A stretch of 64,000 nt of DNA from Bacteroidia bacterium (GTDB lineage: Bacteria; Bacteroidota; Bacteroidia; J057; JADKCL01): contig JACJYV010000002.1 in NCBI GenBank assembly GCA_020635905.1, positions 992,001-1,056,000 of the forward strand, given 5' to 3'. The first letter of the stretch is position 1. The number at the start of each line of letters is the position of its first letter. Made by a program: the position numbers and the translations under genes. Positions 1 through 9,186 of this stretch are shown one piece after another. A model generated the notes under the pieces. The model was not told where the DNA came from, did no database searches, and saw nothing but the letters and a program-made list of their open reading frames with translations.

Positions 1-890
1 CTCCCAAAGCGGATCATATTCCCGCCAGGCCGGGAATTGAGGATTGTACCTCTTTGAAAACCACCCAAATCTATCACAAGGGATATGTGGAGTGGAACGA
101 AGTTCAGACCCTCGACGGACTGAAATTTGGCGACATGGTTACCCTCAGCCGCCGCGACGGACGGGTAAACGCCAAGTATTTTGCCTCGGGGAGCGTAAGT
201 TCCCGTTTTTCAAGCTGGAAAGCCGGCAAAAATGTGGTGGCCGTTTGCAGCGGCGCCTTCACCGAAGGTTCCTCCTTTTTTCAAAAGCCCGTAGGGCTCA
301 CCATCGACGATGGACAAGTCATCAACCGGGTTTTGGACCCCAAAATGGACGGGCTGGTCATCGTGTACGCCACAGGCGGGATTGCCGTCAGTGATCTGGA
401 TAATAAATTTCTGGTGCTGGGAGGACAGGATTACGTGGACCTGCGCAGCAGCTTCAAATATTACAGTGATATTGAAAAACGAGTCATCTACCCCCTGAGC
501 TATTTTCTCACCTGGGCCCAGGAAAACCGCGCGACCGTATTTCAAACTCAGTTGCTGGTGTATGAAAATGAGCCTCAAATGGTATATGAAAAAGCCAGAA
601 CCGAACAGGCCAACCGCCGCTTTCTCATTCTGGCCCGTGACTTCACCGGAAATCTCAACCACATTATATTCAATGTGTGTGCCTCAGAATATCTGGGTGA
701 TGCAACCCATTCGGTCTTCGACCTCCTCAGGCAAAAACTGGGCTATGACGTCATAGCCATGCTCAATCTGGACACGGGCGCCAAAGATCACTTCCAGTTT
801 TACAACGATCTCGGCGGCAAACAACCCGTTTGCCAAGGCGGCCAGTCCATCAGTGAATGTTCCAACCTGATCGCCTACTACTTTGAATAA
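1..890 (+). CDS. Phosphodiester glycosidase-like (DUF2233/NAGPA-like) protein, 5'-truncated
   Basis: The reading frame is open from base 3 to the stop at 888-890, so the gene begins outside the window; a TTG at 54 is an internal possibility but not needed. About 295 residues are visible, without the N-terminus. The segments CSGAFTEG, PVGLTIDDGQVINRV and, near the end, VFDLLRQKLGYDVIAMLNLD resemble the NAGPA/DUF2233 fold, where a conserved Asn-Gly-Gly or Asn-Ala-Gly segment is followed by a PxGL strand and a C-terminal helix leading into a LDGG-type loop. It is clearly more divergent than the three downstream homologues and lacks their PNGVF and TQSGPML signatures. Its stop overlaps the TTG start of the next gene, suggesting translational coupling. 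Family assignment is inference from these motifs; enzymatic activity is not shown. Confidence 0.6.
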   Translation, partial: PKADHIPARPGIEDCTSLKTTQIYHKGYVEWNEVQTLDGLKFGDMVTLSRRDGRVNAKYFASGSVSSRFSSWKAGKNVVAVCSGAFTEGSSFFQKPVGLTIDDGQVINRVLDPKMDGLVIVYATGGIAVSDLDNKFLVLGGQDYVDLRSSFKYYSDIEKRVIYPLSYFLTWAQENRATVFQTQLLVYENEPQMVYEKARTEQANRRFLILARDFTGNLNHIIFNVCASEYLGDATHSVFDLLRQKLGYDVIAMLNLDTGAKDHFQFYNDLGGKQPVCQGGQSISECSNLIAYYFE

Positions 891-3800
891 GCCCATCCCC
901 ATAACCGTGCTTCTCCTGCTTTGGGTGACGATGGTCCAGGCTCAGCCGGCCTCCCTCCAAAGCGGGCTCGTGTGCCACTACGCCATGGATGGCGATGGCT
1001 CAGACCAGTCGCCCAACGGCATTTCCGCCAACCTGATTGGCGGGGTCAGTAATACTGCGGATCGTTTTGGCAATCCCTGCGGGGCCCTGTTGTTCGATGG
1101 AGCTACTGGCTACCTGAGTGCACCTTACCATGCGGCTCTCAACGGAATTCAGCGTGAATTTGCCGTCTCTGTCTGGGCCCGCCTCGATGGCGCCTCCCCC
1201 GACGGGTTGTACTGGCTGACCATCGTCTGCCATTCGGATCAGGCCAACGAAACGGATCCCAATCCGCATTTTCGCTTCCAGGCCACTTCCCGAACCGTTT
1301 CCATCAACACGGATTTTACCGAAAATGTTGACCTGATTTTTGATTCGGGCAAATGGGCTCACTTTGTGCTCAATTATAACGGGACAACAGTAAAAATGTA
1401 CCACAATACCCGCGAAGTCTTTACCTGGGCCTATTCCAAAACTCTGACCACCAACACCCAACCCCTGGAAATCGGGCGGGATGTGCCGGGCAAAACGGAT
1501 TTTTTCCCGGGAGCCATGGACGATCTGAGAATTTATAACCGGGCTTTGACCCAGGCCGAAATCCTGGCGCTTTACCAGGAAAAGCCAGCCCAAACCGGCC
1601 TTTCAGGCCTGGAAATGGAATCCTTGCCTGATCTGGTCCTGCCTGCCGAAAGCGGCACCTGCCAGCGGGTGGTGGATTTTACCACTCCCCAGGCCCAGGA
1701 TCCTTGTGCTTCTGCCACCGTGACCCAAATCAGGGGATTACCCAGTGGATCAGCCTTTCCGGTCGGTAATTCTTCGGTCAAATTCAAAGCCGTGAGCAGC
1801 AGAGGCGACATTGCCATGAGCAGCTTTCGCATCACCATTCAGGACCAGGAAGCCCCGCAGGTCAACTGCCCGGCAGATATCCAGGTTCAGGCTGCGCCTG
1901 GCCAGAATTCAACCCCTGTGACCTACCCGCCTGCAACTGCAACTGACAATTGCGGGCAGGTTGCTGCGCTACTCAGCGGAGGCCTTCCCTCGGGTTCCTC
2001 ATTTCCCGCTGGACCCACCCAAATCCTCTTCACCGCCACGGACGCCTCGGGCAACCAGGGGCAATGCACCTTTACCATCACCGTTCAGACTTCGGCAAAA
2101 CCCGAAATCCTGACCCTCACCTGTCCGCCTGATGTGGTGACCGCGACCGATGCCCGCCGCTGTGATGCAGTGGTCAAATATGCGGCTCCCCAACTGAACG
2201 GACCGCGCAATGCGCAGTTGGAAATGGTCAGCGGCCTCAAAAGCGGGCAGAAATTTCCTTCAGGCGAAACCCAGATGGTCTTTTCTGCCACTTCACCCGA
2301 CGGACAAAAAGCCAATTGCAGCTTTTCGGTAAAAGTGGAAGACCGGGAGGCGCCTTTGGTAAATTGCCCAAAAGACATTGAAATGGAAACGGAAAATGGC
2401 CTGCAGGCCAGCCCGGTCGATTATGCGGCAACAACCGCGACCGACAATTGCGGACCCATTACTCCCCAGCGAACCTCTGGATTGGCCAGCGGAGCCGCCT
2501 TTCCGCTCGGAACCAGCAAAGTGGTTTATGCCGCCACGGATGCTGCCGGGAATAAGGGTGAATGTACCTTTACGGTAACTCTCAAAGCCCGCCAGAAACA
2601 GGAATCCTTGACCATGACCTGCCCCGATAACCTGGTGCTTCCCACCGATCCCGGCCGTTGTGACCGGGTGGTGGACTATCCCGAGCCCGATCTCAGGGCC
2701 CCTTCGGGGACTTCCCTGGCCCGCATCACGGGTTTACCCAGTGGAGTTGCCTTCCCGGGAGGAATCACCAACCTGCAGTTTTTGGCCACTACCCCCGACG
2801 GAAAAACCGTGGAGTGCGCCTTCACCATTACCATCCGTGATCAGGAACCTCCTCTGGTCACCTGCCCTGAAGATCAGGTGGTGACGGCCCGCAGCGAAGA
2901 AAATGAAGCCGTGGTCAATTACCCCCAGGCCCTGGCCAGCGACAACTGCGAAACCACCGGGCCCCAGCTCAAAGAAGGATTGCCAACGGGCTCCGCTTTC
3001 CCGGTTGGAAAAACCAAAGTGGAGTTTGTAGCCCTGGATGCCGGCGGAAATTCGGGTAAATGTAGTTTTAAGGTTGAGGTAAAGCCCGCTCCCAAAGCCG
3101 CTACCCTGGACCTGAAGTGTCCCGAAAATATCACCGTCAATGCCGATCCCGGACGGTGCGACAAGGTGGTGCTCTTTGCCAATCCTGAAATTGATGGTCC
3201 GCAGGGCAGCAAATTGACCTCCCTGAATGCCCTGGTCAGCGGGGATCAGTTTCCCGTGGGAGAGACTACCCTGGTCTTTGAGGCGACTGCTCCGGACGAG
3301 CGCAAATACAACTGTAATTTCAGGATCACGGTACTGGATGCCGAGCCTCCGCGCCTGACCTGTCCGGAAGATGTTTCCGTTCAAGTGGATTATGGCTCTG
3401 ATGGCGGAAAAGTGGATTATCCCGCACCCGACGCAGCGGACAACTGCTCGACTCCCTTGGTGAAAATGACTGCGGGAAAAGATTCAGGCAACCAGTTTCC
3501 CCTCGGACAAACCACAGTGAAATTTGTGGCCACGGACGCTTCCAATAATCAGGCCGAATGCTCCTTCAGGGTCATGGTGTCAGGTTTGCCGGAAAAAATT
3601 GACGGGGAAAAGGTAACTTACAAGGAGATCGTGGAGATTCCCACCGGAATGTGTACCCTGTACTACTACGACGATGTTGAAAACGACGGCGACGTGGTTT
3701 CCATCAATGTGGATGGGGTATGGCGGGTGGAAAAGGCCAGAATTCGCAATAAAACCAAAAACCTCAGCAATACGGACCACATTGAGGTCGCTTTGGAAGA

Positions 3801-3963
3801 AGGGAAATTGCATTTCGTAGCCTTCAAAGCCATTGACGAGGGAAAAGTACCTACCTGTACCATGAAAATTGCGATCTACGACGAGCGGCACAAGCTGATC
3901 AAAGTGTTGGAGGTGCATTCCTCTGCCGACGAAAGTGGAGCCATAATCCTGAAAAGAAAATGA
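883..3963 (+). CDS. Secreted LamG plus eight-HYR-repeat protein
   Basis: A 1026-residue exported protein. The TTG start at 883 gives a good signal peptide (ITVLLLLWVTMVQAQ) and overlaps the previous stop by eight bases. Residues about 25-235 form a LamG/concanavalin-like domain (FDGATGYLSAP near the start, MDDLRIYNRALTQAEI at the end). Residues about 246-905 hold eight HYR domains, recognised by TCPxD or NCPxD starts, DNCG, SGxxFPxG and ATDAxGN. They alternate between two subtypes, making four dimers of roughly 160 residues. Residues 905-1026 are a separate C-terminal module of unknown type beginning YKEIVEIPTG; no T9SS sorting domain is evident. HYR and LamG domains are usually adhesive or carbohydrate-binding, so a surface binding partner for the adjacent glycosidase-like proteins is plausible but inferred. 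Confidence 0.85.
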   Translation: MNKPIPITVLLLLWVTMVQAQPASLQSGLVCHYAMDGDGSDQSPNGISANLIGGVSNTADRFGNPCGALLFDGATGYLSAPYHAALNGIQREFAVSVWARLDGASPDGLYWLTIVCHSDQANETDPNPHFRFQATSRTVSINTDFTENVDLIFDSGKWAHFVLNYNGTTVKMYHNTREVFTWAYSKTLTTNTQPLEIGRDVPGKTDFFPGAMDDLRIYNRALTQAEILALYQEKPAQTGLSGLEMESLPDLVLPAESGTCQRVVDFTTPQAQDPCASATVTQIRGLPSGSAFPVGNSSVKFKAVSSRGDIAMSSFRITIQDQEAPQVNCPADIQVQAAPGQNSTPVTYPPATATDNCGQVAALLSGGLPSGSSFPAGPTQILFTATDASGNQGQCTFTITVQTSAKPEILTLTCPPDVVTATDARRCDAVVKYAAPQLNGPRNAQLEMVSGLKSGQKFPSGETQMVFSATSPDGQKANCSFSVKVEDREAPLVNCPKDIEMETENGLQASPVDYAATTATDNCGPITPQRTSGLASGAAFPLGTSKVVYAATDAAGNKGECTFTVTLKARQKQESLTMTCPDNLVLPTDPGRCDRVVDYPEPDLRAPSGTSLARITGLPSGVAFPGGITNLQFLATTPDGKTVECAFTITIRDQEPPLVTCPEDQVVTARSEENEAVVNYPQALASDNCETTGPQLKEGLPTGSAFPVGKTKVEFVALDAGGNSGKCSFKVEVKPAPKAATLDLKCPENITVNADPGRCDKVVLFANPEIDGPQGSKLTSLNALVSGDQFPVGETTLVFEATAPDERKYNCNFRITVLDAEPPRLTCPEDVSVQVDYGSDGGKVDYPAPDAADNCSTPLVKMTAGKDSGNQFPLGQTTVKFVATDASNNQAECSFRVMVSGLPEKIDGEKVTYKEIVEIPTGMCTLYYYDDVENDGDVVSINVDGVWRVEKARIRNKTKNLSNTDHIEVALEEGKLHFVAFKAIDEGKVPTCTMKIAIYDERHKLIKVLEVHSSADESGAIILKRK

Positions 3964-5048
3964 GAGCAAATCTTGCCATAATCGCCCTTTTGATCTTTTG
4001 GGGAGGGAATTATTTGCCCGCTCAGACCCAAAAAGAAGGGAAAAAGGTAGCCTGGAAAGACTACCAGGCTGTGATCAAGGAGAATAAACGCCTCAAAGAT
4101 TCCCTGCGGGTTTCCAAACGGGATTGGGAGCGGAAATTCGACGATCAGGAAGAGGAAATTAAATCCCTTTCCCAGGAACTCGGGACGCTCAAAATCAACC
4201 AAAAGGAAGAATCCTCCCGCCGCACCATCATCCTGAACATCCTGGCTGACTCACTTTACAGCCTGGCAGCTCACCAGAAGGATACCGCCCTGGCTGGACG
4301 GCTGGTGAAAATGCTCAATCGTGATTTGGGACCACTCACGGGGCGTTCCTTTGACCTGAAACGAAACCTCAGGCCGGGCAGTCAGACCCTGGATTTCCTC
4401 AACCAGGAATTTGATATTTTCATACTCGACCTGGCCCGCGATACCCTGCAGCTCTTTTGGCAGGACGGGAAAGGGGAAAATTATTCCAGCATTGGCAACC
4501 TGAAAACCAGCCTGGAAAGTCAGGGAAAATCTCCCCTCATGATCACCAATGCAGGCATGTACACCCCCGCGCATGCGCCTCAGGGCCTGTATGTTGAAAA
4601 TGGGGAGGAGAAAATTCCCCTGGACAAAACTGATGGCGGCGAGCAGAAAGGAATGAATTTTTTCATGTTGCCCAATGGGGTTTTCGGGTTGGATCAGGGA
4701 AAATTCTTTGTGGATGATACCCGTGAATACGACCACAAAAATCCCACATTCGCAACCCAATCCGGGCCCATGCTGCTCAAAGACTGGTCCATCCATCCCA
4801 AATTCAACCAGGGATCGACCAATAAATACGTGCGCAGTGGGGTGGGGGTAATCAATTCCCATAAAGTGGTTTTTGCCATTTCCCGCCGCCAGGTCAACTT
4901 TTATGATTTTGCCTCGCTTTTCCTGAATTATTTTGGCTGCCGCGACGCCCTTTACCTGGACGGGGCCATTTCCAAAATGTGGATTCAGGGCCTCAACGAG
5001 GAGCAGGGAGGCAATTTTGGTCCAATCATTTCCGTAATCAAAAAGTAA
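3960..5048 (+). CDS. DUF2233 phosphodiester glycosidase-like protein with N-terminal coiled coil
   Basis: A 362-residue exported protein whose ATG overlaps the stop of the previous gene (ATGA-type junction). A signal peptide ends near PAQTQ at residue 22. Residues about 28-95 are charged and heptad-like (KENKRLKDSLRVSKRDWERK), probably a coiled coil. From about residue 150 the DUF2233 domain shows the family landmarks: TNAGMY, APQGLYVENG, FFMLPNGVFGL, TFATQSGPMLL, YVRSGVGV and CRDALYLDGAIS. Characterised members of this superfamily (for example NAGPA) hydrolyse N-acetylglucosamine phosphodiesters; the substrate here cannot be read from sequence. It is followed after one base by a paralogue. 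Confidence 0.85.
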   Translation: MRANLAIIALLIFWGGNYLPAQTQKEGKKVAWKDYQAVIKENKRLKDSLRVSKRDWERKFDDQEEEIKSLSQELGTLKINQKEESSRRTIILNILADSLYSLAAHQKDTALAGRLVKMLNRDLGPLTGRSFDLKRNLRPGSQTLDFLNQEFDIFILDLARDTLQLFWQDGKGENYSSIGNLKTSLESQGKSPLMITNAGMYTPAHAPQGLYVENGEEKIPLDKTDGGEQKGMNFFMLPNGVFGLDQGKFFVDDTREYDHKNPTFATQSGPMLLKDWSIHPKFNQGSTNKYVRSGVGVINSHKVVFAISRRQVNFYDFASLFLNYFGCRDALYLDGAISKMWIQGLNEEQGGNFGPIISVIKK

Positions 5049-5049
5049 A

Positions 5050-5811
5050 ATGATGAAAAATATACTTTTGCTGCTGGCTGTTTGCCTGGGCGCCCTGACC
5101 CCGGTCCGGGGCCAGGCCACCTTTCGCACAGTAAACCATGCGGGGGTGGATTTTGACTGCTATTCCATTGAGATGGACAGCCTTTCCTTTCAGGCCATGG
5201 ATTTTTTGCTCAACGACCGCCGCGAGGGATTCGACCGTTTTGTGCAGGGAATGGATGCAAACGGCGTTCCTTTTTTCTGCATGAACGCCGGCATTTATGC
5301 CAATGACAGCCTGCATCTGGGATTGCTGGTCCGCAACGGACAGGTACTGATCCAACCCGATTTGGGCGACGGGCAGGGAAATTTTTACCTCAAACCTAAC
5401 GGGGTTTTTGGCATCACTTCTCAGGGCGAAGCCTTTATTCAGGAGTCAGCCGAATTTACCCGTGGGCCCATCTGGAATGGAAACCTGCCTTACCACGCCA
5501 CTCAATCTGGTCCCTTGCTGTTGCGCAGGGGTGCGGTCCATCCAGCCTTCAATCCCAATTCGGCCAACAAATTCGTGCGTTGTGGGGTGGGCATCAATAC
5601 AGATCCTCAAACGGGAACCCAGTTTGCGGTTTTTGTCCGTTCCAAAGGGCCCGTCAACCTGTTTGATTTTGCCCAGGTTTTCAGTGAGAAATTTGGTTGT
5701 CAGGATGCCCTTTGCCTCGAAAGCGGGGGCGCAGTCATGCATGTTTCAGATCTGGACCTGGGTGGAAGCCCGCATTTTGTATCCTCTTTCATCATTTTTT
5801 ATGAAGAATAA
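5050..5811 (+). CDS. DUF2233 phosphodiester glycosidase-like protein
   Basis: A 253-residue exported paralogue of its neighbours, with signal peptide MKNILLLLAVCLGALTPVRG. It has the same order of landmarks: MNAGIYANDSLHLGLLV, FYLKPNGVFGI, HATQSGPLLLRRG, VRCGVGI and FGCQDALCLESGGAVMH. The loop where the previous protein has LDGAIS is LESGGAV, so one acidic position differs. It lacks the coiled coil and is close to a minimal catalytic domain. The start is one base after the previous stop, and its end overlaps the next gene by eleven bases, so all of these are likely co-translated. Confidence 0.85.
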   Translation: MMKNILLLLAVCLGALTPVRGQATFRTVNHAGVDFDCYSIEMDSLSFQAMDFLLNDRREGFDRFVQGMDANGVPFFCMNAGIYANDSLHLGLLVRNGQVLIQPDLGDGQGNFYLKPNGVFGITSQGEAFIQESAEFTRGPIWNGNLPYHATQSGPLLLRRGAVHPAFNPNSANKFVRCGVGINTDPQTGTQFAVFVRSKGPVNLFDFAQVFSEKFGCQDALCLESGGAVMHVSDLDLGGSPHFVSSFIIFYEE

Positions 5812-6661
5812 CCTGATCAACGGAATGATTCTGGCGGTAGCCCTGCTGGTTTCCCTGGCGGGCTGCGAGCGCATTGACGAAAAGCCGTCCCGGGTGGAGC
5901 CTGCTCATGAGATCGTGCCTGCACGGGAGACCCTTTCAGTTGTGCCCAGGGAAATTCCCCTGATCCAAACGGGTGGCCGCGAATTGCCCCAGACCGGAAA
6001 TCTGGCTTTTGGGGAGGTAAATTATCGCTATTTCATCTATGACTCCGAAACGCAGGAGGCCGGCATGGTCTGGAAAAAGGGGGATAAATCCTACCGCAGT
6101 CTGAACAGGGTTCGCAAAGAGCTGGGCAAAAAGCTCCTTTTTGCCACCAACGGGGGCATGTATATGGAGGATGGCGCTCCCCTGGGATTGTACATTGAGG
6201 AGGGCAGGGAAATGCGCCCGCTTATTACTAAAACCAAGGGCTACGGCAATTTTTACCTGCAACCCAATGGAGTATTTTACCTGAAAGAGAACGGGCAACC
6301 CGGACTGTCGGTTACCGCGAAGTTTGACCCAAGGGAAATCAAATTTGCCACCCAATCGGGCCCTATGCTGCTGAGTGGCGGAAAGATGAACCTCAATTTC
6401 ACGGAAGGATCCACCCATACCCACATCCGCAGCGGGGTGGGCATCACGCCTGAAGGTCAGGCCGTGTTTGTCATCTCTGATCAGTTGGTTAATTTTTATG
6501 ATTTTGCCCGGTTTTTTCAGGAAGAATTTGCCTGTCGGGATGCCTTATACCTGGATGGATTTGTGTCCAGAATGTACCTCCGCGACCTTCCTCCCCTGGA
6601 AATGGGCGGAGATTTTGGGGCTATTATCGTGATTACTGAAAAAGATTCACCAAACAGTTGA
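5801..6661 (+). CDS. DUF2233 phosphodiester glycosidase-like lipoprotein
   Basis: The open frame extends upstream into the preceding gene, but the ATG at 5801 gives a textbook lipoprotein signal (ILAVALLVSLAGC, lipidated Cys at residue 22) and only an 11-base overlap, so I place the start there, giving 286 residues. Landmarks match its neighbours: TNGGMYMEDGAPLGLYIEEG, FYLQPNGVFYL, FATQSGPMLLSGG, HIRSGVGI, VNFYDFARFF and CRDALYLDGFVSRMYL. Note TNGGMY against TNAGMY or MNAGIY in the sisters. Membrane anchoring distinguishes it from the two soluble paralogues. Specificity is unknown. Confidence 0.87.
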   Translation: MKNNLINGMILAVALLVSLAGCERIDEKPSRVEPAHEIVPARETLSVVPREIPLIQTGGRELPQTGNLAFGEVNYRYFIYDSETQEAGMVWKKGDKSYRSLNRVRKELGKKLLFATNGGMYMEDGAPLGLYIEEGREMRPLITKTKGYGNFYLQPNGVFYLKENGQPGLSVTAKFDPREIKFATQSGPMLLSGGKMNLNFTEGSTHTHIRSGVGITPEGQAVFVISDQLVNFYDFARFFQEEFACRDALYLDGFVSRMYLRDLPPLEMGGDFGAIIVITEKDSPNS

Positions 6662-6664
6662 GCC

Positions 6665-7477
6665 ATGCAAAGGATAAACCTCATTTTGATTGTCTGCCTG
6701 GGCTTGCTCCCGGGACTGATCCGCGCCCAGCAGGTCGCCCACGAAATTCCCTTTCACAAAGACCGGGCTTCCGGCCTGCTCTATGTGGATGCCACCCTCA
6801 ACGGGGTACAAAAAAGATTCATTTTTGATACGGGCGCCAGCACCATTTCCATCAATGCCGACCTGTATCGTACCCTGGTGAATGCCGGAAAAATCTCTTC
6901 GGCGGACGTGGTGGGTAATGTGAATGTGGTAATCGCCAGCGGAAACAGCGTGCCCGGAAAAGTGCTGCGTCTGCGCACGGTGCAACTGGGAAATGTGACC
7001 CTCAAAAACGTAGAGGCCATTGTCATGCCGGTCAATGATGCGCCCCTGCTGATCGGGCAAAGCATTTTTTCTCAGTTCGAGACCGTGGCCATTGACTACA
7101 AAAACAGCAAAATCAAGCTTGAAAATCCCCGTCAGGAAGATGCTGAAGAGGTCGTGGCCCTGCGGGAGGTCCGTTTTATCCCCTGCTCGCAAGCCCAGAC
7201 TTCGGAATCCGCCATCATGGCCAACCTGATCCGCGCTGTAGTGAAGGTGGACGATTTTACCGAGGAAGCCAATGTGCCCCCGCCCGCCAAAGCCGTGGAC
7301 AAACTCAACCCGGGCGTCACGGTGCGCTATTTCGACAACGAAGATTATGACCGGGCTGCCGCCATTGTGGCCAAACTGGAAGCCTCAGGCAGATACCAAG
7401 CCGTAGCCCTGGAAAATATGCTCGCATTTTTCAATTACCAGCCTATTTCAGGGTATCTGGAAATTTGGGTGAAGTAA
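6665..7477 (+). CDS. Exported retropepsin-like aspartic protease with a C-terminal extra domain
   Basis: 270 residues starting three bases after the previous stop. A signal peptide (NLILIVCLGLLPGLIRA) precedes a single-lobed aspartic protease domain at about residues 25-160: the catalytic motif is FDTGAST with Asp55, followed by a flexible loop and LLIGQSIFSQF, the LLG-like strand of retropepsins. Such clan AA proteins work as dimers. Residues about 170-270 form a separate domain ending LNPGVTVRYFDNEDYDRAAA onward, which looks like small alpha/beta modules found in peptidoglycan-binding or TIR-like contexts; I cannot name it with certainty. It is probably the last gene of the glycosidase run. 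Confidence 0.8.
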   Translation: MQRINLILIVCLGLLPGLIRAQQVAHEIPFHKDRASGLLYVDATLNGVQKRFIFDTGASTISINADLYRTLVNAGKISSADVVGNVNVVIASGNSVPGKVLRLRTVQLGNVTLKNVEAIVMPVNDAPLLIGQSIFSQFETVAIDYKNSKIKLENPRQEDAEEVVALREVRFIPCSQAQTSESAIMANLIRAVVKVDDFTEEANVPPPAKAVDKLNPGVTVRYFDNEDYDRAAAIVAKLEASGRYQAVALENMLAFFNYQPISGYLEIWVK

Positions 7478-7484
7478 GGGGGGA

Positions 7485-7673
7485 TTAGCTGTTGAGAATC
7501 AGTTTCTGAGCCTGAATTCTGGACTTTACCTGGTTCTTCTCATATTTCTTTACCACGTCCTTCATTACGGACTTCACCCGGGTGTTGACTTGGGCAATTT
7601 GGGTATGATCAATTAAAGTGTAGTTACCTTCATTGACCGTTTCAAAAGTAATTTTTTCTCTTTTGCTTTTCAT
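7485..7673 (-). CDS. 62-aa hypothetical protein, partner of the papain-like gene
   Basis: A small, highly charged, largely helical protein (KRSKREK-type basic start, then VKSVMKDVVKKYEKNQVKSR). It starts three bases after the stop of the upstream minus-strand gene, so the two are almost certainly co-transcribed and translationally coupled. No signal peptide or membrane segment. I recognise no family. Its low GC matches its partner rather than the flanking genes. It could be an accessory or inhibitor-like partner of the peptidase-like protein, but nothing in the sequence proves that. Confidence 0.6.
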   Translation of the reverse strand: MKSKREKITFETVNEGNYTLIDHTQIAQVNTRVKSVMKDVVKKYEKNQVKSRIQAQKLILNS

Positions 7674-7676
7674 CGA

Positions 7677-9170
7677 TCAGGCTAAATTACTATACGAACG
7701 ATAATTTTGGAAATTATTTCCCAATTCAGCGAAATTGTTTTCAACCATGGTGATGCATCTGTCAGGATATCCCGCGAAGATAAGCGCATCTATACATTCA
7801 GAATTTGCTTCCGTTGCATCCATTATTATTAAGCCTGATGCAATTTGGGATTGATATCCCTCTTTTTTATAAACCTCAGCGCACCAAATAAACTTGGGCA
7901 TTTTTGCTGAAATTATTGTGTATTTGAGAGCGTAGTCCATTTCATACAATGTTGAAATGTGAGATTTGAAAGATCTGCTTGAAGCCAGGAAAAATCTGAA
8001 GACAAAATCCTCAGGGAAGGAAAATCCGACGGTTTCATCTTTGATAATTTGAATCAAAAGCTGTTTTGCTACTACTGCCTCTAAATATATTTTAGGATAA
8101 AGGGGTACAACTACAGAGTCAATTTTATAGCCTTGAGCATCTGTATCTGAATAATGTTCACCTGGTTTGTCTAAGGAAATCAAGCGGTAGGGTTGGAGGT
8201 TATCGTCCTGAACTACATATTTGGATGGCAGATTCGTGGCGTCGATGAATTTTGTTTTTTCCTTTCCCGGAAACTGGATTTCTTCCCGCCTGATATTTTC
8301 CCACTCGATAGCGTCCTCGTATTTTTTCCCGATGACAAGAATGGCGTGACCTGCATCATTGCTTTCCAAACCTGCCACGACGGGGATCCCAGATTCAACA
8401 TAATAATCAATTATGTTTTCAAGAGTTTCTCCGTAAGGGTTTGTCGCATAATATCTGGTCCCAAATCCAAATTCCTTCAACGAATAAGAAACCTGATCCA
8501 TTGTGAGCCCGGTAGAAGGTAATTGTCTTTCATGGGAATATTTGGTCAGGGTTTGAATGATTTTTGAAGGTAGGGTTGGTTTGTATTCAGGATACTTGTT
8601 TCCAAAATATTCCATCAAGCCCCAGATTGTTGTTTCAGCACATGAAATAGTTTCACCATCCTGAGAACTATGGGGAAATCCCTCGGTATTGAATTTTACT
8701 CCAAATACCATTGAACTGTCTTTACTTCTGCATATTTTGAAATTGTTATAAGAAAATGCTTCAGGGTTTATGGTTGCCCTTCCAAATAATGCCGTTACTG
8801 TTGGGCGAATCACGAAGTACCCTTTATACTTCTTTCGTAATTCTTCGTGATTTTCGGGTTTGAAGAAATCATCCTGACTAATTTCTCCTTCAAATAAAGA
8901 AACCCTGATACAATCCCTTTGGTATGTAATATGTTTTGAGGAGTAATATGAGTAATAACTATCGCGAAAGACTTTGTCAACATAGGGAAACTCAATTACA
9001 CAATAAATATCGTCCCTGATTGGCTCAAGGTATTGATCAATTTTTGATTCCATTTCAGGATCCCGAAAGCTTTCAAGTACGTCTTTCAGAAAATGCCTGT
9101 TGATCGTTTCCGAAATAGCATCACATGCCTCATCAATCGGGCATATCTCAAACTCGATATTCGTTGTCAT
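7677..9170 (-). CDS. Papain/C39-like cysteine-peptidase-like protein
   Basis: 497 residues with no signal peptide, so probably cytoplasmic. The middle part resembles a papain-like fold: Cys177 in ISCAETTIWGLMEYF at the start of a helix, His275 in NDAGHAILVIG, and Asp322/Asp323 in YVVQDDNLQPY as a candidate third residue. The N-terminal region (about 1-165, with IEFPYVDKVFRDSYYSYYS) and the C-terminal region (about 340-497) match no family I can name. Base composition is strikingly low in GC compared with both sides (one 60-base line counts 37% GC against 68% in the next gene), and it has its own strong promoter, suggesting horizontal acquisition. Peptidase activity is inferred from the Cys/His arrangement only. 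Confidence 0.75.
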   Translation of the reverse strand: MTTNIEFEICPIDEACDAISETINRHFLKDVLESFRDPEMESKIDQYLEPIRDDIYCVIEFPYVDKVFRDSYYSYYSSKHITYQRDCIRVSLFEGEISQDDFFKPENHEELRKKYKGYFVIRPTVTALFGRATINPEAFSYNNFKICRSKDSSMVFGVKFNTEGFPHSSQDGETISCAETTIWGLMEYFGNKYPEYKPTLPSKIIQTLTKYSHERQLPSTGLTMDQVSYSLKEFGFGTRYYATNPYGETLENIIDYYVESGIPVVAGLESNDAGHAILVIGKKYEDAIEWENIRREEIQFPGKEKTKFIDATNLPSKYVVQDDNLQPYRLISLDKPGEHYSDTDAQGYKIDSVVVPLYPKIYLEAVVAKQLLIQIIKDETVGFSFPEDFVFRFFLASSRSFKSHISTLYEMDYALKYTIISAKMPKFIWCAEVYKKEGYQSQIASGLIIMDATEANSECIDALIFAGYPDRCITMVENNFAELGNNFQNYRSYSNLA

Positions 9171-9186
9171 CTAATTGATTTTCCGA

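Noticed and set aside
5408..5800. Upstream in-frame extension of the third DUF2233 gene
   Set aside because: It lies wholly inside the preceding gene in another frame, and the ATG at 5801 gives a clean lipoprotein signal.
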